From the NCBI GenBank assembly GCA_019415645.1, contig DXYV01000008.1:40030-91113 (forward strand): a stretch of DNA of 51,084 nt, given 5' to 3'. Source of the DNA: Clostridiales bacterium. GTDB lineage: Bacteria; Bacillota; Clostridia; Oscillospirales; Oscillospiraceae. A model generated the notes under the pieces. That model saw nothing but the letters and a program-made list of their open reading frames with translations, was not told where the DNA came from and made no database searches. A program made the translations under genes and the position numbers. This document shows positions 1-7,245 of this stretch, one piece after another. The stretch's first letter is position 1. The number at the start of each line of letters is the position of its first letter.

Positions 1-17
1 GATTTTTCTGTTTCTTT

Positions 18-470
18 TTATCCCTTCGCCGCGATCACCGCATAGGTTCCAATCGCCGTGCTGGCCACCTTTCCGGTGGCGGGGACGATGGTCTCACAAT
101 AGGCCGTGGCATTCCGCTTGCCCAGGGACGTGACCCTGGCCTTGATGCGCACATAGTTCTCCATCGGAACGGGCCGCAGGTAATTCACGGTCATGGAAAT
201 GGTCGGCGGAATGCTCTGCCGGGAGAAGCAATACACTGCCATGCTCATGGTCAGATCCATCATGGTACTGATCATGCCGCCATGCAGCGTCCCCAGGCCG
301 TTGACCTGCCACGCCTGCAGCGGATAACGCAGCGTGATCTCCTGGGCCTCGTCGTCGTAGGACTCCAGTTCCGCCTTCAGCCGCCCATTCAGCGTGGCAG
401 CCATTTTTCCATTGATCATAGCCAGCTCTTCCGCCAGCCAATCGCCTGTATTCCGCGTTTCTTCGCTCAT
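18..470 (-). CDS. PaaI-type hotdog-fold acyl-CoA thioesterase
   Basis: This 150-residue protein matches the small hotdog-fold thioesterases (PaaI/YbgC-like), which hydrolyse acyl- or aryl-CoA in the cytoplasm. The diagnostic stretch is TLHGGMISTMMD at residues 61-72: the HGG turn and the Asp on the central hotdog helix are the usual active-site region. The length fits the family. The frame is open further upstream, but I chose the ATG at 470 because GTGGGG lies 8 nt before it; the ATG at 476 would be too close to that site. It follows the uncharacterised gene at 532-1206 by about 60 nt on the same strand, so the two are probably co-transcribed. The natural CoA ester cannot be told from the sequence. 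Confidence 0.85.
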   Translation of the reverse strand: MSEETRNTGDWLAEELAMINGKMAATLNGRLKAELESYDDEAQEITLRYPLQAWQVNGLGTLHGGMISTMMDLTMSMAVYCFSRQSIPPTISMTVNYLRPVPMENYVRIKARVTSLGKRNATAYCETIVPATGKVASTAIGTYAVIAAKG

Positions 471-531
471 CGTCATTTCCCCACTTTCCACGTTGTCTTT
501 TTCCTGCCCCGCGCCCAGCCGGGCTCCGCAG

Positions 532-1206
532 TCACCGCTTCTCCGGCGGCAGCGGGCAGTAGCGCTCCAGCGCGATGGAGTACAGCGCCGCCATGCGGGC
601 ATCCAGCACCGGCCGGCTGGTCTCCCCTTCCGCTTCCTGGACAAACCAGTTCTCTCCGTCGGTGGAGAGCACCGGATCCAGCTTCTTCAGGGAATAGACG
701 TCCAGCGTCACACAGCCGTGCCCGCCAAAGCGGGTAAAGTACATCTCATGGACGGCTTTTTCGATGATCGCCAAATTCAGCTCTTTGATGTACGCGCCCA
801 CGACCATATCCCTGGGCCCCTCGTGCGCGCCGCCCCGCTTTTGCAGCGTCAGAATCGCATCCACTGCGTCCGCGTTGCCCCAGATTGGCGCGATGACAAA
901 GCTGTGTCCCACCTGGATCTTCTCCCGTCCCTCGGGAGCCGCGGCATAGAGGGGCAGCAAATCGTCCCGCTCAAACTGCTTGGTCTGGGTCTTGGGCAGG
1001 AAAATGCGGGAGGCACTGTCCGAAACCAGGCTGTTCAACAGGCAGCGGATCAGCCAGTCATAAACCGGGTCCAGGCTCTGCCCTTCCTCCGCGCAGCGCT
1101 CCTCCGCAAAATCCAAAAACTTCATAACCGACTGGTAATCCAGTCCGGACATCGGCGGCAGAGGCCCGGGGAACGCCTCCTCCCCCTGATGATGAAAGAA
1201 TGACAT
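532..1206 (-). CDS. Uncharacterised protein, 224 aa
   Basis: I do not recognise the family. The protein is soluble, acidic, with no signal peptide, membrane segment or nucleotide-binding loop that I can see. It has a Phe/Tyr/Asp-rich first half and an alpha/beta-looking second half containing GHGCVTLDVYSLKKLDP. The start at 1206 was preferred to the in-frame ATG at 1251 because AAGGAG sits 8 nt upstream of it. It lies immediately upstream of the hotdog thioesterase on the same strand. Coding is supported by the sensible composition, the ribosome site and the operon-like spacing. No function is claimed. Confidence 0.7.
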   Translation of the reverse strand: MSFFHHQGEEAFPGPLPPMSGLDYQSVMKFLDFAEERCAEEGQSLDPVYDWLIRCLLNSLVSDSASRIFLPKTQTKQFERDDLLPLYAAAPEGREKIQVGHSFVIAPIWGNADAVDAILTLQKRGGAHEGPRDMVVGAYIKELNLAIIEKAVHEMYFTRFGGHGCVTLDVYSLKKLDPVLSTDGENWFVQEAEGETSRPVLDARMAALYSIALERYCPLPPEKR

Positions 1207-1260
1207 TGTATTCGCTCCTTTTCCTTCCCGTCGCGGCCTATCATACCGCAAACCGGTCCG

Positions 1261-1307
1261 TCCGGCAAAACTTCTTCCGGAATGGACCGGGAAGAAGTTT
1301 TGCCGGA
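1261..1307. repeat. Perfect 18-bp inverted repeat after the HxlR stop codon
   Basis: The arms at 1261-1278 and 1290-1307 are exact reverse complements around an 11-nt loop. The stem begins one base past the HxlR stop codon on the minus strand. No T-run follows on either side, so it may be a 3' stabilising or Rho-independent-like hairpin rather than a classical terminator. Confidence 0.7.
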
Positions 1308-1308
1308 A

Positions 1309-1638
1309 TTATGCGTTCTTGGCCTTATATTCCGTGCCCCATGCCTGCATGGCGTCCAAAATGGGCTTCAGGCTGTATCCCAGCTCGGTCAGCGTATATT
1401 CCACCCGCGGGGGCACCTCGGGGTAGACCGTCCGGGTCAGAAGTCCGCTCTCCTCCATCTGGCGCAGCTGCGCGGTCAGCACCTTCTGGCTGACATTGCC
1501 GACGGATTTCTTCAATTCGCCAAACCGCTTGGTTCCCGGCATCAGATCCCGGAGAATCAAAACCTTCCACTTATCGCTGATCAGCGTCAGCGTCGTCTCC
1601 ACCGGGCAGGCCGGCAGTTCTTTCGCGGCAACCGACAT
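1309..1638 (-). CDS. HxlR-family winged-helix regulator, probably redox-sensing
   Basis: This 109-residue protein has the HxlR signature from start to end: ACPVE at 10-14, ISDKWKVLIL at 20-29, a winged helix with GELKKSVGNVSQKVLTAQL, and the C-terminal EYTLTELG. In the YodB/HypR branch of this family the conserved N-terminal Cys of the CP motif senses quinones, disulphide stress or aldehydes; the equivalent here is Cys11. I chose the ATG at 1638, which has AGGAGG 10 nt upstream, over the ATG at 1662. It is divergent from the PNPOx gene at 1957. I infer that it acts at the shared sites at 1847-1873 and 4809-4835, but this is not shown by the sequence alone. Confidence 0.9.
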   Translation of the reverse strand: MSVAAKELPACPVETTLTLISDKWKVLILRDLMPGTKRFGELKKSVGNVSQKVLTAQLRQMEESGLLTRTVYPEVPPRVEYTLTELGYSLKPILDAMQAWGTEYKAKNA

Positions 1639-1689
1639 AATAGCTGGACCTCCTGTTCCCATTGGTTTCTGTTTGGGCGGTATATCCCT

Positions 1690-1719
1690 ATTTTAGGGTA
1701 AGCGCACGGCGTCTGTCAA
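1690..1719 (-). promoter_or_regulatory. Promoter of the HxlR gene
   Basis: On the minus strand TTGACA (1719-1714), an 18-bp spacer and TAAAAT (1695-1690) form a near-consensus sigma-A promoter about 50 bp upstream of the HxlR start. The spacer contains GTGCGCTTAC, which resembles the GTGCGTAC end of the two sites described at 1847 and 4809. Between 1720 and 1846 I see nothing further. Confidence 0.65.
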
Positions 1720-1846
1720 GAGGAATGCAGGTCAACCGCTGCTGCAAAGAATATGGTTCAAAAAAATTTTTCGTTTGGAACGGGGCCGCAAACCCGCATG
1801 GCGTCCATTTGTTTCCGCTCGGTAACCATCCAATCGTCACCACTTG

Positions 1847-1902
1847 GTAACTATACCACAAGATTGTGCGTACTTTTCAAAGGCAAACAACCGCGCTACA
1901 AT
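1847..1902 (+). promoter_or_regulatory. Regulator site plus promoter, copy A
   Basis: GTAACTAT, CACAAGATTGTG and CGTAC lie in one 27-bp block (1847-1873). It is followed directly by the -35 box TTTTCA (1874-1879), a 17-bp spacer and the -10 box TACAAT (1897-1902). The same arrangement recurs at 4809-4864. A GTAACCAT half-copy occurs 25 bp upstream at 1822. A site touching a weak -35 box suggests an activator. Confidence 0.7.
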
Positions 1903-1956
1903 CTACTTGCCAAAAGGAAATCCACCTTTTCAAAAATTATTAGGAGGCAACCTACC

Positions 1957-2358
1957 ATGAACGAAGTCGTAAAATTCCTGAACGAGAATCCTGTGCAGTA
2001 TCTGGCCACTGTGGGCCGGGACGGGAAGGCCAAGTGCCGCCCCTTCATGTTCGCTGGCGAGAAGGACGGCAAGCTGTGGTTCTGCACCAACAACACCAAG
2101 GACGTCTACAAAGACATGCAGGCTAATCCCAACATCGAGGTTTCGGTTTCCAGCCCCACCTATGCCTGGATTCGTCTGAACGGCAGGGCGGTGTTTGAAA
2201 ACAACATGGCTGTCAAGGAGATGTGCATTCAGAACCCCATCGTTAAGAGCCAGTATCAGACCGCCGACAACCCCATCTTCGAGGTGTTCTATCTGGCCGA
2301 CGCCCATGCGGTGATTGCCGACTTCTCCGGCAACCCGCCTCAGGAGTTCAATCTGTAA
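1957..2358 (+). CDS. Pyridoxamine 5'-phosphate oxidase-fold flavin-binding protein
   Basis: This 133-residue protein is a stand-alone PNPOx-like split-barrel of the small clostridial type. The sequence shows PVQYLATVGRDGKAKCRPF near the N-terminus and then KLWFCTNNTKDVYKDMQANP, which is the FMN/F420-binding barrel pattern. Members of this family bind FMN and act as small-molecule oxidoreductases or flavin buffers; true PNP oxidase activity is unlikely at this length. The frame is open upstream, but the ATG at 1957 has TAGGAGG 9 nt before it. It lies 22 nt before an FMN riboswitch, with no visible promoter in between, so it may share a transcript with ribU and the flavoprotein downstream. Confidence 0.85.
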   Translation: MNEVVKFLNENPVQYLATVGRDGKAKCRPFMFAGEKDGKLWFCTNNTKDVYKDMQANPNIEVSVSSPTYAWIRLNGRAVFENNMAVKEMCIQNPIVKSQYQTADNPIFEVFYLADAHAVIADFSGNPPQEFNL

Positions 2359-2380
2359 GGAAAACAACCATAAATCAAAA

Positions 2381-2488
2381 ATCTTCAGGGCGGGGCGGAA
2401 ATCCCCACCGGCGGTAGAGTCCGCAAGCCGTAAGGCACGAATCGGTGCAATTCCGATACCGACGGTTACAGTCCGGATGAAAGAAGAT
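2381..2488 (+). promoter_or_regulatory. FMN riboswitch (RFN element), copy 1
   Basis: The conserved RFN blocks are present in order: AGGGCGGGG, CCCACCGGCGGTA, AGTCCGC, CGGTGCAATTCCG, ACAGTCCGGATG and AAAGA. The closing P1 stem pairs ATCTTC (2381-2386) with GAAGAT (2483-2488). In this class FMN binding turns the downstream riboflavin gene off. The gene downstream is ribU, as expected. Confidence 0.97.
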
Positions 2489-2490
2489 GA

Positions 2491-2530
2491 ACTAGGCCCT
2501 GGAGCGCGAATATCGCCTCCAGGGCCTAGT
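2491..2530 (+). terminator. Expression-platform hairpin of FMN riboswitch 1
   Basis: A perfect 13-bp stem (2491-2503 with 2518-2530) begins 2 nt after the P1 stem of the aptamer. It is followed by CTCTCCCCTC rather than a T-run, so it may terminate weakly. It ends well before the AAGGAG of ribU and does not cover it. Confidence 0.65.
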
Positions 2531-2557
2531 CTCTCCCCTCAGACAAGGAGTACCTTT

Positions 2558-3190
2558 ATGAAAATCAAGCCGCTCAATGCCAAAACTGTGGCCTTCATCG
2601 GAATGCTGGGGGCCGTCTCCGCCGTTCTCATGGCCATCCAAGTGCCGTTACCCTTCGCTCCCACATTTTTGAAGTTCGACATCTCGGAGCTCCCCGCCTT
2701 GTTTTCCGGTTTCTTCCTGGGACCAATCAGCGGCTGCGGAGTGATTGCCGTAAAACTGCTATTGAAGGTGCTGCTTCAAGGAACCGAAACCGCCTTTGTC
2801 GGAGAGGCCATGAACTTGGTTGGCAGTTGCGCCTTTGTCCTGCCTGCATCCCTACTCTATCAGCACTGGCACTCCAAGCGGGGCGCGCTGGCGGCCCTGA
2901 GTATCTCCACTTTATTGGTTAGCGTTATCTGTATTTTTCTGAATACTTACGTGGCATTTCCCATGTATTCTTCTCTTTACGGGATTCCGATGGACGCAAT
3001 CATTGAGATGGGCTCCTCCGTCAACCCACTGGTCCATGACAGTTTTACACTTATGCTGTATGGGGTGTTCCCCTTTAATCTTGTGAAACACGGCGTCACC
3101 TCCCTGGTGACCTATCTGGTCTACAAACGGTGTGGGAACGCCCTGCGTTCCATATTGGGCCAGGGCAGAACGGTCCCTGCCATGCAGTGA
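2558..3190 (+). CDS. ribU: ECF-transporter riboflavin-binding S component RibU
   Basis: This 210-residue integral membrane protein has the RibU pattern: a Lys/Met-rich N-terminus, VAFIGMLGAVSAVLM in helix 1, then FLKFDISELPALFSGFFLGP, which is the characteristic FDxSxxPA motif of riboflavin S components, and NLVKHGVTSLVTYLVYK near the end. S components bind the vitamin and dock to a shared EcfA/A'/T module, which is not in this window. Control by the FMN riboswitch immediately upstream strongly supports riboflavin as the substrate. AAGGAG precedes the ATG at 2558. The next gene, a flavoprotein, starts 12 nt after the stop codon, so they are probably co-transcribed. Confidence 0.93.
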   Translation: MKIKPLNAKTVAFIGMLGAVSAVLMAIQVPLPFAPTFLKFDISELPALFSGFFLGPISGCGVIAVKLLLKVLLQGTETAFVGEAMNLVGSCAFVLPASLLYQHWHSKRGALAALSISTLLVSVICIFLNTYVAFPMYSSLYGIPMDAIIEMGSSVNPLVHDSFTLMLYGVFPFNLVKHGVTSLVTYLVYKRCGNALRSILGQGRTVPAMQ

Positions 3191-3202
3191 GGAGGGCAGA
3201 TT

Positions 3203-4795
3203 ATGACACAGTTTTCTTGGACTCAACCGCCGGACCCTATTCCCGAAAAGTCGATCGCCCGCCAAGAACAGGCGGATATGGTCATCATTGGTGCGGGACA
3301 CGCCGGTACCTGCGCTGCCCGGGCCGCCGCTGAGGCGGGGGCCTCGGTGATCGTACTGGAGCAGCAGAGCGAGGAGAAACAGTGGATCTTGGGCATCGGA
3401 GAGATCGGGCACATCAACTCTCAGTGGCAAGCCAGACATGGTGTGCCGCCGGTGGATGTGGATGAGTTCGTCAACGACTGGCAGCTGCGCACCAATAACC
3501 GCTCCAATGTCCGCCTAATCCGCACCTATGCCCAGCAGTGTGGGGAGTGCTTCGACTGGTTCCTGGCGCCCTTGTCCCAGGAGGAGTGGGACAGCATCCA
3601 TCCCATGCTGACGCCTCCCAGCCCCAATTTTCCCAAGTCTCTCAACGGTCTGAGGGCTTGGCCCGGCACCCCAAACATGGGCGCGGCCTTGCAAAATAAG
3701 GCGGTAAAAGGAAACCAGCAACTGGCACGGGAACACGGCGCCCGATTTTTCTTCGGGACCAGAGCCTGCCAGCTGACAAAAGAAAAAGGACGGGTCTCTG
3801 GTGTAATTGGCCAGCTTCCGGATGGCAGCTACTGCCGGTTTCTGGCGGAAAAAGGGGTGCTCCTGGCTGCCGGTGATTATAGTAAAAACGCGGAGATGTG
3901 CCGGGATCTCCTGGCCGAGTCTGCCGACCTCATCGACGGCGGCGACTGGAGCGGACACGGCTGGGACGGCAGTGGAATCCAGATGGGCGTCTGGGCGGGC
4001 GGAAGATTGGAACCCCGTTCCCATGCCGCTATGGGCGGCAATTACTCCTTCCCCGGTTTTGAACTCATCGGCTCCACCGCCGTTCTCCGTGTCAACAAAC
4101 ACGGCAGGCGGTACTCTGACGAGGGGTTCGGCACCCACATTCTGGCGGCCATTGCAGGGGCCAAACAGCCCAACGGAAGGCTGTATGGCATCTTTGACAG
4201 CCGTATCCGAGAGCAGGTGACTTATCAGGCGCCCTGCCATGCGGTGTTTGACTACACCAACCCCAAGGAGTTGGCAAAGCTGGACCGGGCCCTGGAGCAG
4301 GCATACCAAAACCGGGACCGGGGTATCCAAGTGCAGGACCGGGCAGGGGATGCCCGCCCCTTGTACTGCGCGGATACTTTGGAGGAACTGGCCGCCCTGC
4401 TCTTTGAGGCCGAAGAGGACCGACAAACCTTCCAGAGGGAGGTAGCGCGGTACAACGAACTTTGCCGCGCTGGCAAGGACACAGATTTTGGAAAAGACCC
4501 GCACCTACTGTTCCCCATTGAGCAATCGCCCTTTTACGCCTGTGGGACGCGGAAGGACAGCCATGCCCCCGGTGGGCAGTCTCTGAAACTGTTGGTGACG
4601 GTCAGCGGTCTGCTGATCGACGAACATCAGCAGGTCTTGGGCGAAGATTTCGAGCCGATTCCCGGCCTGTTTGCCTCCGGGAATTGCAGCGGTGGGCGGT
4701 TCGGATTTCAGTACACCACATCTCTCCCGGGGCAAAGCATCAGCATGGCCCAGACCCTGGGGCGGGAAGCTGCCCGCTGGATCGCCAGTCTCTAA
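3203..4795 (+). CDS. Fumarate reductase/succinate dehydrogenase-like FAD flavoprotein
   Basis: This 530-residue protein belongs to the FAD_binding_2 family. GAGHAG at 30-35 with the Glu at 53 forms the dinucleotide-binding Rossmann motif; GHGWDGSGIQMGVWAGGRLE matches the family TGDGxxMAxxAGA region; and the C-terminal GLFASGNCSGGRFGF with PGQSISMAQTLGREAARW matches the second FAD-binding block. There is no covalent-FMN domain, heme domain, signal peptide or Tat motif, so it is a single-domain cytoplasmic enzyme of the kind that reduces an activated C=C bond or oxidises its product. The substrate is unknown. It lies 12 nt behind ribU under the same riboswitch, which would tie a flavoenzyme to flavin supply. 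Confidence 0.85.
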   Translation: MTQFSWTQPPDPIPEKSIARQEQADMVIIGAGHAGTCAARAAAEAGASVIVLEQQSEEKQWILGIGEIGHINSQWQARHGVPPVDVDEFVNDWQLRTNNRSNVRLIRTYAQQCGECFDWFLAPLSQEEWDSIHPMLTPPSPNFPKSLNGLRAWPGTPNMGAALQNKAVKGNQQLAREHGARFFFGTRACQLTKEKGRVSGVIGQLPDGSYCRFLAEKGVLLAAGDYSKNAEMCRDLLAESADLIDGGDWSGHGWDGSGIQMGVWAGGRLEPRSHAAMGGNYSFPGFELIGSTAVLRVNKHGRRYSDEGFGTHILAAIAGAKQPNGRLYGIFDSRIREQVTYQAPCHAVFDYTNPKELAKLDRALEQAYQNRDRGIQVQDRAGDARPLYCADTLEELAALLFEAEEDRQTFQREVARYNELCRAGKDTDFGKDPHLLFPIEQSPFYACGTRKDSHAPGGQSLKLLVTVSGLLIDEHQQVLGEDFEPIPGLFASGNCSGGRFGFQYTTSLPGQSISMAQTLGREAARWIASL

Positions 4796-4808
4796 TCGTT
4801 ACCATTCA

Positions 4809-4864
4809 GTAACTATGTCACAAGATAGTGCGTACTTTACAGTCAAATTGACAGGGGTTACAAT
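4809..4864 (+). promoter_or_regulatory. Regulator site plus promoter, copy B
   Basis: GTAACTAT, CACAAGAT and GTGCGTAC recur here in the same 27-bp arrangement as at 1847. They are again followed without a gap by the -35 box TTTACA (4836-4841), a 17-bp spacer and TACAAT (4859-4864). It drives the PNPOx-ferredoxin/macrodomain/sirtuin operon. Confidence 0.7.
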
Positions 4865-4891
4865 ATCCACAGAAACAGGAGGGAAGGCTCT

Positions 4892-5515
4892 ATGACCACC
4901 CAAGAAATTTTGACGATCTTACAGCAGGACATCCACTCCACGGTCTTTGCCACCCTGGATGACAAGGGCCTGCCCCAGACCTGCGTCATCGACCTGATGC
5001 TGGCGGATGAGGCGGGTCTCTATTTCCTGACTGCGAAGGGAAAATCCCTTTACAGCCGTCTGATGGAGCGGCCCTTCGTTGCCCTCTCCGGCAGGAAGGG
5101 GCAGGATACCCTCTCCACCATTGCCATCTCGGTACGGGGCGCAGTGCGCAGCATCGGGCAGGCACGGCTGGACGAAATCTTTGCCAAAAATCCCTATATG
5201 GCCAAGATCTATCCCACGGAGAAAAGCCGGGAGGCACTGGAAGTATTTCACCTCTACCGGGGTGAGGGGGAGTATTTCGACCTGTCCCAGCTTCCGCCCT
5301 TCCGCCAGAGCTTCGCCTTTGGCGGAGAGGGGCTCCACCAGACCGGCTACCGAATCAACGGAGAAACGTGCATCGGCTGTCAGGGGTGCCGCAGCGTGTG
5401 TCCTTCGGGCTGCATCAGCAATACGATTCCCTGCGTGATCGACGAGAGTCACTGTCTTCACTGCGGCAACTGCTTCCGCATCTGCCCGTTGAAGGCGGTG
5501 GAAAAGCTGGGCTGA
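4892..5515 (+). CDS. PNPOx-fold protein fused to a 2[4Fe-4S] ferredoxin domain
   Basis: This is a 207-residue two-domain protein. Residues 1-140 form a PNPOx-like flavin-binding split barrel (HSTVFATLDDKGLPQTCVID, then GLYFLTAKGKSLYSRL). Residues 155-207 carry two ferredoxin clusters with Cys160/163/166/170 and Cys188/191/194/198. The fusion suggests electron transfer between a flavin and a bacterial-type ferredoxin domain in the cytoplasm. GGAGGGAAGG precedes the ATG. The macrodomain gene begins 15 nt after its stop codon, so it heads the ADP-ribosylation operon. Related fusions are common in gut Clostridia but I know of no assigned reaction. Its promoter is a copy of the one before the stand-alone PNPOx gene at 1957. 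Confidence 0.88.
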   Translation: MTTQEILTILQQDIHSTVFATLDDKGLPQTCVIDLMLADEAGLYFLTAKGKSLYSRLMERPFVALSGRKGQDTLSTIAISVRGAVRSIGQARLDEIFAKNPYMAKIYPTEKSREALEVFHLYRGEGEYFDLSQLPPFRQSFAFGGEGLHQTGYRINGETCIGCQGCRSVCPSGCISNTIPCVIDESHCLHCGNCFRICPLKAVEKLG

Positions 5516-5530
5516 AGGGAGCGCACGAGC

Positions 5531-6343
5531 ATGGACCGTATGGAACAGCTTCAATTTCTCAATGACTGGCTGCTGGCCGAGCTGCCTCAGTACCAGGCGC
5601 AGGCCGCCGCCTTTCCCAAAGAACCGGACGCCCAGCGGCGTCTGCTGCGCAGTCTGATGAATGTCCGGCCGCCGATGCCGCTGGCCCCGGAATTTCTGGC
5701 CGTCCAGGACGCGCTGCTCTCCGCCGAACGGGGGGAGCGGGGCGTGGTGGACGCAGACGCCCTTCCCCCTGCCGCCGGAGACCCCCGCCTGGTCCTCTGG
5801 CAGGGGGATATCACCCGTCTGAACGCGGACGCCATCGTGAATGCCGCCAATTCCGCCCTGCTGGGGTGTTTCGTCCCCTGTCACGGCTGCATCGACAACG
5901 CCATCCATTCGGCGGCGGGACTCCAGCTGCGGGATGCGTGCCATCGCATTATGCTGGCCCAGGGCCACCCCGAGCCCAACGGCCAGGCCAAGCTGACCGA
6001 GGGCTATAACCTCCCGGCCCGGTATGTGCTGCACACCGTAGGCCCCATCATTCAGGGCCGGGTGACCCGTCGGGACTGGGCCGAGCTGTCCGCCTGCTAC
6101 CGGTCCTGTCTGGAACTGGCGGCGGAGCATGGGCTCACCAGTGTGGCCTTCTGCTGCATCTCCACCGGCGAGTTCCATTTCCCCAATCAGGAGGCCGCCG
6201 AACTGGCGGTCCGGACCGTGACGGATGTTCTTTCGCACAGCACTTCCATTCGAAAGGTGATCTTCAATGTTTTCAAGGATCTTGACGCAGAGCTCTACCG
6301 AGGCCTATTGGGCCAGCCTGAACCGGCTGCGGACCGCCCTTGA
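5531..6343 (+). CDS. Zinc-dependent macrodomain protein-ADP-ribose hydrolase
   Basis: This 270-residue protein matches the Zn-containing macrodomains genetically linked to SirTM sirtuins in staphylococci and streptococci. Visible motifs are GDI at 92-94, NAAN at 104-107, and PCHGCIDNAIH at 116-126, which supplies the Cys/His zinc ligands beside the ADP-ribose site, followed by GPII and CISTGEFHFPN. The N-terminal helical region (about 80 residues) is also typical. It should remove ADP-ribose placed on a protein by the partner sirtuin. It sits between the PNPOx-ferredoxin gene and the sirtuin gene, and its last 77 nt overlap the sirtuin gene. Confidence 0.93.
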   Translation: MDRMEQLQFLNDWLLAELPQYQAQAAAFPKEPDAQRRLLRSLMNVRPPMPLAPEFLAVQDALLSAERGERGVVDADALPPAAGDPRLVLWQGDITRLNADAIVNAANSALLGCFVPCHGCIDNAIHSAAGLQLRDACHRIMLAQGHPEPNGQAKLTEGYNLPARYVLHTVGPIIQGRVTRRDWAELSACYRSCLELAAEHGLTSVAFCCISTGEFHFPNQEAAELAVRTVTDVLSHSTSIRKVIFNVFKDLDAELYRGLLGQPEPAADRP

Positions 6344-7154
6344 TGAGGCGGATGCGGTCGTGATCGGCGCGGGCTCCGGGCTGTCCGCCTCCGCCGGCTT
6401 CACTTACTCCGGGGCGCGCTTTCAGCAGCATTTCGGCGATTTTCAGGCCAAATACGGGATTCAGGACATGTACTCGGGCGGATTCTATCCATTCCAGACA
6501 CTGGAGGAATACTGGGCCTGGTGGAGCCGCCATATCTACTGGAACCGCTACGTGGATGCGCCCAAGCCGGTCTATTCCGACCTGTTAAAGCTGGTGCGGG
6601 AGAAGGATTATTTCGTGCTGACCACCAATGTCGACCACCAGTTCCAGAAGGCGGGCTTTGACAAAAAGCGGCTATTCTACACCCAGGGTGACTACGGCCT
6701 GTGGCAGTGCTCCAAGCCCTGTCACAACAAGACCTATGACAATGAAGAGACGGTCCGCCGAATGGTGGCGGAACAGCGGGATCTGCGCATCCCCTCCGAG
6801 TTGATTCCCTACTGCCCCGTCTGCGGCCGGCCCATGACCATGAACCTGCGCAGCGACAACACCTTTGTGGAGGATGAGGGCTGGCATCAGGCTGCAAGCC
6901 GCTACGCGGATTTTCTGCGCCGCCATCAGGACCTGCGCACGCTCTATCTGGAGCTGGGCGTGGGCGGAAACACCCCGGGAATCATCAAGTATCCCTTCTG
7001 GAAGCTCACGGCGGACCATCCGGATTCCTGCTACGTCTGCCTCAACCTGGACGACGCCTTTGTGCCCCGGGCGCTGGAAGCGCGCTCGATCTGCATCGCC
7101 CGCGACATCGGCGAAATCCTCCGCGACCTGGCCGCGGTTCGGACGGTTCCCTGA
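6267..7154 (+). CDS. SirTM-class (class M) protein-ADP-ribosylating sirtuin
   Basis: This 295-residue Sir2-fold protein has the class M features: GAGSGLSASAG at 34-44, TTNVDHQ at 119-125 with Asn121 and Asp123, and Gln140 in TQGDYG where deacetylase sirtuins have the catalytic His. Four zinc-ligand cysteines are at 148, 152, 183 and 186. In characterised SirTM enzymes this active site transfers ADP-ribose to a lipoylated GcvH-like carrier rather than deacetylating. The start at 6267 has AAGGTG about 7 nt upstream, inside the macrodomain reading frame; a TTG at 6282 is a weaker alternative. The usual neighbours GcvH-L and LplA2 are absent here, so the target protein is unknown. Confidence 0.93.
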   Translation: MFSRILTQSSTEAYWASLNRLRTALDEADAVVIGAGSGLSASAGFTYSGARFQQHFGDFQAKYGIQDMYSGGFYPFQTLEEYWAWWSRHIYWNRYVDAPKPVYSDLLKLVREKDYFVLTTNVDHQFQKAGFDKKRLFYTQGDYGLWQCSKPCHNKTYDNEETVRRMVAEQRDLRIPSELIPYCPVCGRPMTMNLRSDNTFVEDEGWHQAASRYADFLRRHQDLRTLYLELGVGGNTPGIIKYPFWKLTADHPDSCYVCLNLDDAFVPRALEARSICIARDIGEILRDLAAVRTVP

Positions 7155-7187
7155 GCCTCCGCAGCTCCCCCCAGATCAACCAGAATC

Positions 7188-7233
7188 GCCCTCGGCGCGG
7201 TATCCCTTTTCATACCGCGCCGGGGGCTTCTTT
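7188..7233 (+). terminator. Rho-independent terminator after the sirtuin gene
   Basis: A 16-bp stem with one G-T pair (7188-7203 with 7212-7227, 8-nt loop) is followed by TTCTTTT. It lies between convergent genes and could serve both strands. Confidence 0.8.
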
Positions 7234-7245
7234 TGCTGTTGGAAA

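Noticed and set aside
4919..6238. 439-residue open frame on the minus strand
   Set aside because: Antisense to the PNPOx-ferredoxin and macrodomain genes, which carry catalytic and cluster motifs.
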